Shown piece after piece: positions 45,864 to 53,118 of a DNA stretch of 64,000 nt (within the stretch, counting starts at the first letter, position 1; each line of letters begins with the position of its first letter). The notes beneath the pieces were generated by a model. The model worked only from the letters and a program-made list of their open reading frames with translations, searched no databases and was not told the origin of the DNA. A program made the position numbers and the translations under genes. Origin of the DNA: Micromonospora sp045209745 (GTDB lineage: Bacteria > Actinomycetota > Actinomycetes > Mycobacteriales > Micromonosporaceae); NCBI RefSeq assembly GCF_045209745.1, contig NZ_CP109273.1, forward strand, positions 2,790,001 through 2,854,000, written 5' to 3'.

Positions 45864-46136
45864 ACCCGAAGATGGGGTGGTCAGGGCTGCGGAGAGCTGG
45901 GTGAGGAAAATGCGGATGCTCTCCTCGCTGTGGTGGGTTTCGATCTGGTCGTTCAGGGGGCCTGGATGGCGCAGCGCATGGGCCAGCGCCTCCAGCGTCT
46001 CGGCCCGTTCACCTGGGTAGAGGCCGCCGGTCACCCCGTAGGCGACCCGGGTCACCACTGTGTCGTCGAGCGCCCGGTCGAACTGGATACCGTAGAGGAT
46101 CCCGTTGACGTGGCCCTTCCAACTGTTCGTACCCAT
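45861..46136 (-). CDS. Small protein downstream of a decayed reverse transcriptase, unknown function
   Basis: A 91-residue soluble protein (MGTNSWKGHVNGILYGIQFDRAL...). It looks mixed alpha/beta, with no membrane segment or signal and no recognised family. Two ATGs compete: 46140-46142, directly after the RT stop but only 3 nt from GGGAG, and 46134-46136, with 9-nt spacing, chosen here. It is translated from the same strand as the RT, with no gap. This is the position of an effector or accessory gene in a retron operon, but nothing in the protein proves that role. Confidence 0.6.
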   Translation of the reverse strand: MGTNSWKGHVNGILYGIQFDRALDDTVVTRVAYGVTGGLYPGERAETLEALAHALRHPGPLNDQIETHHSEESIRIFLTQLSAALTTPSSG

Positions 46137-46142
46137 ACTCAT

Positions 46143-46936
46143 TCACTCCCGTGGAAGATCCGATCGCGGCACCGGCCCAGCCAGGGCGGCGGTCAGGAGC
46201 CTCGCCAGTTTCGCGGATCGGGTGGGGTGGGCGTGGCTCAGCCAGGCGACGCGGCCGGTCAGGTGCTCGGCGAACGCCGGATGACCGGCGTGGTTCTGCG
46301 CGGCCAGGCCAGTGCAGGCGGCGTTGTGCAGGATCGCGCGCAGTAGGTCGTACTCGGTGCGCGGCACCGCCGGCCGTTCGTTGACCACCAGCCCGGCAGC
46401 GGGCCCAGCACCTCGGCGAGCAAACGCCGGTGCAGCGCGCGCAGCCGCGACTTTGGGGCCTCGATCAACCGACCGCCGGCCGCCCAGCGGTACCGGTAGT
46501 GGTGCAACCGATGATCGTCGGCGCGGCGGTTCATTCCCCGCCGGTCGGCGTACCAGTCGAGCTGTTCCGGGGTCAGGTCGAGCAGCCGGGCCAGGTCACC
46601 CAGGTCGTCCAGCACCGGGGTCGACCAGGGCCGACGGACCGTCCGGGTCGGAGTGACCGGCCGGGCGCGGACCACGATCGGTTGGCCGCGCTGCCGCGCC
46701 GCGTCGACCACCTCGGTCAGCAGCGCAAGGTCCGCGAGGAAGGCGGCCAGCTCCCGGGGCCGGTCGTGCGGGGCACGGGGGTACGCGGCGAGCACCGCGA
46801 CCGCGAGCGGCCACAGCCACCGTCGGCGTACGCCCAGCACCCGCCCGCCCGATTCGACCAGGCCGCCGCGCTGCCACCGCTCGGCGGCGAGGAACGCGTC
46901 GCCGAGCGCGACGGCCAGGGAGGCGACCGTCGTCAC
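46143..46936 (-). pseudogene. Reverse transcriptase with deleted catalytic core (retron-like RT relic)
   Basis: The 5' part (about 180 residues from GTG 46934-46936) matches the N-terminal region of actinobacterial retron-like RTs: LGDAFLAAERWQRGGLV, RRWLWPLAVAVLAAYP, HDRPRELAAFL, LDWYADRRGMNRR and HHYRYRWAAGGRLIEAPKSR, the start of RT motif 0/1. At about 46390 the frame breaks. The other frame continues GLVVNERPAVPRTEYDLLRAILHNA, AQNHAGHPAFAEHLTGRVAWL, the C-terminal RT end that follows the VTG motif. Motifs 1-6, including YADD, are missing (about 200 residues). The join (CCGCTGCC|GGGCTGGTGG) also shifts frame. It cannot be an active polymerase. Confidence 0.8.
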
Positions 46937-46950
46937 GGCCGCACCGGGAA

Positions 46951-47129
46951 GGGTGGCAGCGCGCCCCGACGATGCCCGGTCGTACGGGTGCAGAGGCTCG
47001 CGAAGCGTGCCGACGCACCTGTGGTGTGCTGCCCAGGTGGATGTGACGCCCCCGGGGTTACCCCGGAGGAACCTCGACCGCGTCCCCGAAGGGCTCGCGG
47101 CCAGGTCAGCTCGGGGCACGCTGCCACCC
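46951..47129 (-). ncRNA. Candidate retron msr-msd RNA (a1/a2-closed, three hairpins)
   Basis: A 19-nt inverted repeat closes this segment: arm a1 at 47111-47129 and arm a2 at 46951-46969. They differ at one base, and in RNA that pair is a G-U wobble, so the stem is complete. Between the arms are hairpins at 47078-47100 (CCGCG stem, CCC-TTCG-GGG tip), 47052-47066 (CCGGGG-TTA-CCCCGG) and 47016-47039 (CACCTG/CAGGTG). The a1 arm ends in GAGC, like the AGC branch site of retrons. A -10-like TAGGCT is at 47134-47139, just upstream. The RT relic starts 15 bp after a2. Placement and architecture fit a retron; function is not shown. Confidence 0.6.
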
Positions 47130-47176
47130 GTGCAGCCTAGCCCTGGTCGCCGGTTGACGGGGTGTGCCGCCGTCCG

Positions 47177-48310
47177 TCACTGCCAGCCGGTGAGGATCGT
47201 GTCGACGGGTTGGACGTCCCGCTCCGGGTCCGGCGCTGGCGTGGGCAGGGCGGCCGGTGTCCGGTCGAAGCGGGGCGCCGGGGCGGGCTGGATCTCGTCG
47301 CCCACCTCGACGAAGGTGTCCCGGGCCGCATTGTGCGGGTGCTGGTGAGCCTCGCCGGGGGCGAGCACCGGCGCGACGCAGGCGTCCAGGTCGGCGAAGA
47401 CCGCCGTCCACTCGGCCCGGGTCCGTTCGGCGAACCGCTCGGTGAACCGGTGGCGCAGTTCGTCCCAGCCGCTCGGGTCGTACTGGGCGGGCAGGTCCGG
47501 GTCGTCGGCGAGGTCGAGGCCGCTGAGCAGTACGGCGTAGAAGGCCGGTTCGATCGCGCCGACGGCCATGAATCCACCGTCGGCGGTGCGGTACGTGTCG
47601 TAGAACGGTGCCCCGCCGTCGAACATGTTGCGCCCGCGCGGTGCGGCCCACAGGCCGGTGCCGAGCAGCCCGTGCAGGAACGAGGTGAGCAGCGCGGAGC
47701 CGTCCACCATCGCCGCGTCGACCACCTGGCCGAAGCCGGAGCGCTCCCGTTCCAGCAGTGCCGCCAGCACGCCGACGGCGAGCAGCATGCCGCCCCCGCC
47801 GAAGTCACCGAGCAGGTTCATCGGCGCGTACGGGCGCTCCCCGGCGCGGCCCAGCGGCTCCAACGCCCCGGCCACCGCGATGTAGTCGATGTCGTGCCCG
47901 GCTCGGGCTGCCAGCGGGCCGTCCTGACCCCAGCCGGTCATCCGCGCGTACACCAGACGGGGATTGCGGGCCTGGCAGACCTCCGGCCCGAAGCCGAGCC
48001 GCTCGGCCACCCCCGGCCGGTACGCCTCGACCAGCACGTCCGCCCGATCCACAAGGCGCAGCAGGTCCGTCACTCCGGTCGGGGATTTCAGGTCCAGCGT
48101 GGTGACCCGCCGGCCGCGCTGCAACGGCCCGCCGGTCGGCGCGGCCAGCCGTCCCGCACCCGGTCCACCCGGCCGGTCCACCCGCACCACGTCCGCGCCC
48201 AGGTCAGCGAGCACCATGCAGCCGAACGGCGCCGGGGCGAGGCTCGCGAGTTCGACCACCCGCACCCCGGCGAGCGGCCCGCCACGCGCCGACCCGCCCG
48301 ACGCCGTCAC
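47177..48310 (-). CDS. Alpha-methylacyl-CoA racemase (CaiB/BaiF family III CoA-transferase fold)
   Basis: The 377-residue protein has the racemase residues His139 (AGHDIDY) and Asp169 (NLLGDFGGGG), 30 residues apart as in mycobacterial MCR (His126/Asp156), and the MDGSALLTSF-type region AMVDGSALLTSFLHGLLG. It interconverts 2R- and 2S-methylacyl-CoA esters so that branched chains can enter beta-oxidation. The GTG at 48308-48310 overlaps the upstream fadB-type stop by four bases. It is the last gene of the minus-strand beta-oxidation operon. The larger open frame upstream is an artefact of the neighbouring gene. Confidence 0.88.
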   Translation of the reverse strand: MTASGGSARGGPLAGVRVVELASLAPAPFGCMVLADLGADVVRVDRPGGPGAGRLAAPTGGPLQRGRRVTTLDLKSPTGVTDLLRLVDRADVLVEAYRPGVAERLGFGPEVCQARNPRLVYARMTGWGQDGPLAARAGHDIDYIAVAGALEPLGRAGERPYAPMNLLGDFGGGGMLLAVGVLAALLERERSGFGQVVDAAMVDGSALLTSFLHGLLGTGLWAAPRGRNMFDGGAPFYDTYRTADGGFMAVGAIEPAFYAVLLSGLDLADDPDLPAQYDPSGWDELRHRFTERFAERTRAEWTAVFADLDACVAPVLAPGEAHQHPHNAARDTFVEVGDEIQPAPAPRFDRTPAALPTPAPDPERDVQPVDTILTGWQ

Positions 48311-50475
48311 GCGACGCCCGCTGGTTCGGCCGGGCGGGCGGTCGACGCGGCGAGCCGGTCCACCAGGTCGGTGGGGGGCGTGAACCGGTCGCCGTAGAGG
48401 TCGGCCAGCTCGGTGGCGCGGGCCGCGAAGCCGGCCGGGCCGCCCGCGTACTGCCGGACGTAGCGGATCACCCCGCCGGTCCAGGCCGGGAAGCCGATGC
48501 CGAAGATCGAGCCGATGTTGGCGTCGGTCTCGGTCCGCAGCACGCCCTCGTCGAGGCAGCGCAGCGCGTCGAGCGCCTCGGCGAAGAGCATCCGCTCCTG
48601 CAGGTCGGTGAACGGCACCGCCCGGCCGGCGTCGGTGGTCAGGTCGGCGAGACCGGGCCACAACCGGCCCCGGGTGCCGTCGTCGTACGCGTAGAAGCCG
48701 CGTCCGGTGGCGCGCCCCGGCCGGTCGTACGCGTCGACCAGCTCGTCGACGAGCCGGTGCGCCGGCAGCGGCAGGAACTCTTCGCTGGCGGCCTCGAACT
48801 GGCGGCGGATCCGCTGGATCAGGGTGAGACTGACCTCGTCGGCCAGCGCCAGCGGCCCGGTCGGGTAGCCGGCCTGGAGGGCGGCCTGCTCGACCGACGC
48901 GGCGGGGACACCCTCGGCGACCATGCCGACCGCCTCGTCGAGGAACCGACCGATCACCCGGCTGGTGAAGAAGCCCCGGCCGTCGTTGACCACGATCGGG
49001 GTCTTGCCGATCCGCCGGCCCAGGTCGAACGCCCGCGCCAGCGCGGCGTCGCCGGTCCGCTCACCCACCACGATCTCCAGCAGTGGCATCCGATCCACCG
49101 GGGAGAAGAAGTGCATGCCGATGAAGTCGGCCGGTCGGTCCACCCCGGCGGCCAGCGCGGTGATCGGCAGGGTGGAGGTGTTGGAGGCGAGCAGGGCGTC
49201 CGGTGCCAGCACCGGCAGCACCTCGGCGAAGACGGTCCGCTTCAGCGCCGGGTCCTCGAAGACCGCCTCGATCACCGCGTCGCAGCCGGCCAGCGCGTCG
49301 ACCTGGTCGGTGGTGGTGATGCGGTCCAGCACCGTGCGGGCGTCCGCCTCCGTTGCGCGGCCCTTGCGTACCTTGCGGGCCAGCAGCCGTTCCGCGTGCT
49401 CCCGGGCACGGCCAGCGGCCTCGGGGCTCACGTCCTTGACCACCACGTCCAGGCCGGCGCTGGCGCAGGCGTACGCGATGCCCGCGCCCATCATGCCGGC
49501 GCCGAGCACCGCCACCCGGCGCACCGGAGCGACGTCGATCCCCGTCGGTCGGGCCGCGCCGCCGTTGACCGCCTTCAGGTCGAAGAAGAACGCACCGATC
49601 ATGTTCTTGGCGACCTGGCCGGTGAGCAGGCCGATCAGGTGGCGGGTCTCCACGGTGAACGCGGTTTCCAGGTCGACCTGTGCGCCCTCGACGGCGGCGG
49701 CCAGAATCGCCTCGGGTGCGGGCAACCGGGCACCCTTGAGCTGCTTACGCAGGGTGGCCGGAAAGGCGGGCAGCTGTGCGGCCAGTGAACGGCTGGCCGG
49801 GGTGCCGCCGGGCATCCGGTAATCCGGCCGGTCCCACGGCTGCGTTGGGTGCGGGTTGGCGGCGATCCAGGCCCGTGTGTGATCCAACAGCTCTGTGGGG
49901 GTGGCGACCACCTCGTCGACCAGACCGGCGGCCAGGGCGTCGGCCGGGCGCATCCGTCGGCCGGTGAGCAGCACCGTGGTCAACGCCCCGGCCAGGCCGA
50001 GCATCCGTACCGTCCGGGTGACACCGCCCGCCCCGGGCAGCAGGCCCAGCGTCACCTCGGGCAGCCCGAGCCGGCTGCCGGGCACGTCCAGCGCGATCCG
50101 GTGGTGGCAGGCGAGCGCGATCTCCAGGCCACCGCCGAGTGCGGAGCCGTTGACCGCGGCGACCACCGGCCGGCCCAGCGTCTCCAGTCGGCGCAGGTCC
50201 CGTTTGATGGTGCTGAGCAGTTCGGTCAGCGCAGGCGCGTCAGCGCGGGTGGCCCGGATCATCTCCGGCAGGTCACCACCGGCAAAGAAAGTCGACTTCG
50301 CGCTGGTCACGATGACCCCGGTCAGCTCGTCGCGCTCAGCCTCCAGCCGGTCGAGCACCCTGCTCATGGACGTGGCGTACGCCCGGTTCATGGTGTTGGC
50401 GGGCTGGTCGGGGTCGTCCAGGGTGAGGGTGACGATGCCGTCGGCGCCGCGGTCGTACCGGATGGTGTTGGTCAT
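48307..50475 (-). CDS. Trifunctional-type enoyl-CoA hydratase/3-hydroxyacyl-CoA dehydrogenase (FadB/FadJ)
   Basis: The 722-residue protein has an N-terminal crotonase domain with the two catalytic glutamates Glu118 (GGGLEIALACHHRIA) and Glu140 (LGLPEVTLGLLPG). An NAD-binding 3-hydroxyacyl-CoA dehydrogenase domain follows (GAGMMGAGIAYACA, residues 325-338), with the catalytic His in GMHFFSPV. The C-terminal helical domain (GRGFYAYDDG) ends with the cluster NIGSIFGIGFPAWTGG. It hydrates and oxidises acyl-CoA intermediates of fatty-acid beta-oxidation. The start is ATG 50473-50475. Confidence 0.93.
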   Translation of the reverse strand: MTNTIRYDRGADGIVTLTLDDPDQPANTMNRAYATSMSRVLDRLEAERDELTGVIVTSAKSTFFAGGDLPEMIRATRADAPALTELLSTIKRDLRRLETLGRPVVAAVNGSALGGGLEIALACHHRIALDVPGSRLGLPEVTLGLLPGAGGVTRTVRMLGLAGALTTVLLTGRRMRPADALAAGLVDEVVATPTELLDHTRAWIAANPHPTQPWDRPDYRMPGGTPASRSLAAQLPAFPATLRKQLKGARLPAPEAILAAAVEGAQVDLETAFTVETRHLIGLLTGQVAKNMIGAFFFDLKAVNGGAARPTGIDVAPVRRVAVLGAGMMGAGIAYACASAGLDVVVKDVSPEAAGRAREHAERLLARKVRKGRATEADARTVLDRITTTDQVDALAGCDAVIEAVFEDPALKRTVFAEVLPVLAPDALLASNTSTLPITALAAGVDRPADFIGMHFFSPVDRMPLLEIVVGERTGDAALARAFDLGRRIGKTPIVVNDGRGFFTSRVIGRFLDEAVGMVAEGVPAASVEQAALQAGYPTGPLALADEVSLTLIQRIRRQFEAASEEFLPLPAHRLVDELVDAYDRPGRATGRGFYAYDDGTRGRLWPGLADLTTDAGRAVPFTDLQERMLFAEALDALRCLDEGVLRTETDANIGSIFGIGFPAWTGGVIRYVRQYAGGPAGFAARATELADLYGDRFTPPTDLVDRLAASTARPAEPAGVA

Positions 50476-50489
50476 GGTCGTCCTCCGGG

Positions 50490-51704
50490 TCAGCAGCGCT
50501 CAAGAACGGTGGCGACGCCCATACCGCCGCCGATGCAGAGGGTCACCACGGCGCGGCGCAGGTCACGGCGCTCCAACTCGTCCAACGCCGTGCCGAGCAG
50601 CATCGCTCCGGTCGCGCCGAGCGGGTGGCCGAGAGCGATCGCGCCGCCGTTGACGTTCACCCGGTCCGGGTCGAGGCCCAGGTCGCGGACATACTTCAGC
50701 ACCACCGCGGCGAACGCCTCGTTGATCTCGAAGAGGTCGATGTCGTCGAGGGTCAGCCCGGCGGCGGCGAGCGCCTTGTGGGTGGCCGGGATCGGGCCGG
50801 TCAACATCAGCGTCGGGTCGGCGCCGGTGACCGCCGCGCCGACGATCCGGGCGCGTGGGGTGAGGCCGAGGTCCCGGCCGACCTCGCCCGAGCCGATCAG
50901 CACCAGCGCCGCGCCGTCCACGATGCCCGACGAGTTGCCAGCGTGGTGGACGTGTTCGATGGCCTCCAGCCAGTGGAACTTCTGCAGCGCGACCGCGTCG
51001 AAGCCAGCGGCCTCGCCCATCGTGGCGAAGGACGGCGTGAGCCGGGCCAACGCCTCCCGGGTGGTTTCCGGGCGCGGGTGCTCGTCCACGGCGAGGATGT
51101 CCAGCCCGTTGCCGTCGCGGACCGGCACCACCGAGCGGGCGAAGTGCCCGCCGGCCCACGCCTTGGCAGCCCGCTCCTGCGACCGCAGCGCGTAGCCGTC
51201 CACGTCGTCGCGGGTGAAGCCCTCCAGGGTGGCGATCAGATCGGCGCTGACGCCCTGCGGCACGAACGACGTGGCCAGCGCGGTCTGCGGGTCGGTGGCC
51301 CAGGCCGCTCCGTCGGAGCCCATCGGCACCCGGGACATCGACTCCACCCCGCCGGCAAGCAGCAGGTGCTCCCAGCCGGAGCGGATCCGCGCGGCGGCGG
51401 AGTTGACCGCCTCCAGCCCGGAGGCGCAGAACCTGTTGAGCTGCACCCCGCCCACCTGGTCCGGAAGCCCGGCCAACAGGGCGGCGGCCCGCGCCAGGTC
51501 GCCGCCCTGCTCGCCGACCGGGGTGACGATGCCGAGCAGCAGGTCCTCCAGTCGGTTGACGTCCAGGCCGGGGTTGCGCTCCCGCAGCGCGTCGATCAGG
51601 CCGACCACCAGGGAGATCGGCTTGACCCCGTGCAGCGAGCCGGTGTCCCGGCCGCGTCCGCGCGGGGTGCGGACCGCGTCATAGACGTACGCCTCAGAGG
51701 GCAC
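50490..51704 (-). CDS. Acetyl-CoA acetyltransferase/thiolase (FadA)
   Basis: The 404-residue thiolase has active-site Cys93 (NRFCASGLEAVN), the His motif NVNGGAIALGHPLGATGAM and the second Cys in VTLCIGGGMGVA. It carries out the thiolytic step of beta-oxidation, paired with the FadB-type protein encoded 14 bp downstream. The start is GTG 51702-51704, overlapping the end of the acyl-CoA dehydrogenase by 11 bp. Confidence 0.94.
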   Translation of the reverse strand: MPSEAYVYDAVRTPRGRGRDTGSLHGVKPISLVVGLIDALRERNPGLDVNRLEDLLLGIVTPVGEQGGDLARAAALLAGLPDQVGGVQLNRFCASGLEAVNSAAARIRSGWEHLLLAGGVESMSRVPMGSDGAAWATDPQTALATSFVPQGVSADLIATLEGFTRDDVDGYALRSQERAAKAWAGGHFARSVVPVRDGNGLDILAVDEHPRPETTREALARLTPSFATMGEAAGFDAVALQKFHWLEAIEHVHHAGNSSGIVDGAALVLIGSGEVGRDLGLTPRARIVGAAVTGADPTLMLTGPIPATHKALAAAGLTLDDIDLFEINEAFAAVVLKYVRDLGLDPDRVNVNGGAIALGHPLGATGAMLLGTALDELERRDLRRAVVTLCIGGGMGVATVLERC

Positions 51705-52844
51705 GGGCGATCAACTCCTTCATGATCTCGTTGGTGCCGCCGTAGATCTTCTGGACGCGGGCGTCCGCGTACATCCGGGCGATCGGGTATTCCGTCGTGT
51801 AGCCGTAGCCGCCGAAGAGCTGTAGGCACCGGTCGATGACCTCGCACTGCCCGTCGGTGAGCCATGACTTCGCCATCGCCGCGGTGGGCGGGTGTGCCGG
51901 ACGATGCAGTCGTCCAGGAAGACCCGGCTGACCCGGGTACGGGTGGCGCACTCGGCGAGCACCATCCGGGTGTTCTGATGCCCCATCAGCGTCTTGCCGA
52001 AGGCGGAGCGCTCCTTGGCGTACGCGACGGTCAGCGCGACCGCGCGTTCCATCGCGGCGACCGCGCCGACGCCGATGACCAGCCGTTCCTGCGGAAGCTG
52101 CTGCATGAGCTGGATGAAGCCCAGCCCTTCGGCGCCGCCGAGCAGGTTGGCCACCGGCACCCGGAACTCGTCGAAGAACAGCTCGGCGGTGTCGTTGGCG
52201 TGCAGCCCGATCTTGGACAGCAGTCGGCCCCGGCGGAAGCCCTCCGGATCCCCACCGACCTCGCAGATCAGCAGTGAGACGCCGGCCGCTCGCCGCTCGG
52301 GGTCGGTCTTCACCGCCACGATGATCAGATCGGCCAGGCCGCCGTTGGTGATGAACGTCTTCGCGCCGGTGACCAGGTAGTCGTCGCCGTCGCGGACCGC
52401 CCGGGTACGCATCGCCTGAAGGTCGGAGCCGCCGTCCGGCTCGGTCATCGCGATGGCGCCGACCAGCTCCCCGCTGCACAGGCCGGGCAGCCAGCGCCGC
52501 TTCTGCTCCTCGCTGCCGTACGCCACCAGGTAGCCGGTGACGATGCCACTGTGGACCGCCAGCCCGAGGCTGCTCTCCCCGGTGTACGTCTGCTCGTGCA
52601 GCAGCACGGCCTCGTGGGTGAACGCGCCGCCCCCGCCGCCGTACTCCTCCGGAACGGACAGGCCGAGCAACCCCAGCTCACCGGCGCGCCGATAGTGCTC
52701 GCGGTCCGGATGGCCCTGCGCCAGCAGGCGGTCGGTGTGCGGCAGCACCTCCTTGGTGAAGAAGGTGCGGGCCAGGTCGGCCAGGTCGTCGTGCTCCGGC
52801 TCGCGCCAGGGCGAGGGGGGACCGTCGGGCGGGGGCGTCGGCAT
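51694..52844 (-). pseudogene. Acyl-CoA dehydrogenase interrupted by a frameshift
   Basis: The first part (ATG 52842-52844, after GAGGGTGG) is a normal acyl-CoA dehydrogenase: LGLLGLSVPEEYGGGG, AMTEPDGGSDLQAM, DYLVTGAKTFITNGG, FDEFRVPVANLLG, QERLVIGVGAVAAMERA and RVFLDDCIVRH. Near 51880-51897 the frame changes: one frame gives TRPPRRWR, the other continues with HPPTAAMAKSWLTDGQ, CLQLFGGYGYTTEYPIARMY and VQKIYGGTNEIMKELIARAL to the stop. The expected family sequence (THT/A-linker before AMAKSW) seems shortened by some 16-20 bases. It is either a real inactivating deletion or a sequencing error. All other genes of the operon are intact. Confidence 0.82.
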
Positions 52845-52959
52845 GTGCACCACCCTCGCGCGCTGTTGGCGGCATGTCAATAAGTCTCGATCGGCAGCCG
52901 GGAGCAGGTCGTCGGGGCGGTCGCAGAGGGTAGACGACCGGGGCCCGGCAGCGCCTACG

Positions 52960-53037
52960 TTGATCAACTCGGGTTCCTTGAAGTCGGGCTATCCGCAGCG
53001 CTGGGTTACCCCGACTTCAAGGAGTCCGAGTCGATCA
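52960..53037. repeat. Large palindromic intergenic element
   Basis: Two arms of about 28 nt (52960-52988 and 53010-53037) are near-perfect reverse complements. Each carries TTGATC at its outer end and CTTGAAGTCGGG at its inner end, around a 21-nt centre. It lies in the 274-bp gap between the acyl-CoA dehydrogenase and the secreted nuclease. Nothing else of note is seen in that gap, except the terminator at 53066. Confidence 0.75.
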
Positions 53038-53065
53038 AGCAGCCAGGCACCCACCCGCAAATGGA

Positions 53066-53100
53066 TCAGCGGCCGGAGCCTGGCTGGCTCCGACCGCTGA
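53066..53100 (-). terminator. Hairpin terminator after nuclease/5'-nucleotidase gene
   Basis: TCAGCGGCCGGAGCC and GGCTCCGACCGCTGA form a 15-bp stem with one mismatch and a 5-nt loop, 19 bp after the minus-strand stop at 53119. Confidence 0.75.
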
Positions 53101-53118
53101 CCGGGGATCACATTCGGA

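Noticed and set aside
46951..47129. Reading the 19-nt inverted repeat only as a terminator for the racemase operon
   Set aside because: The racemase ends at 47177 and the arms are 141 nt apart with ordered hairpins between, far too wide for a terminator; a second role in termination cannot be excluded.
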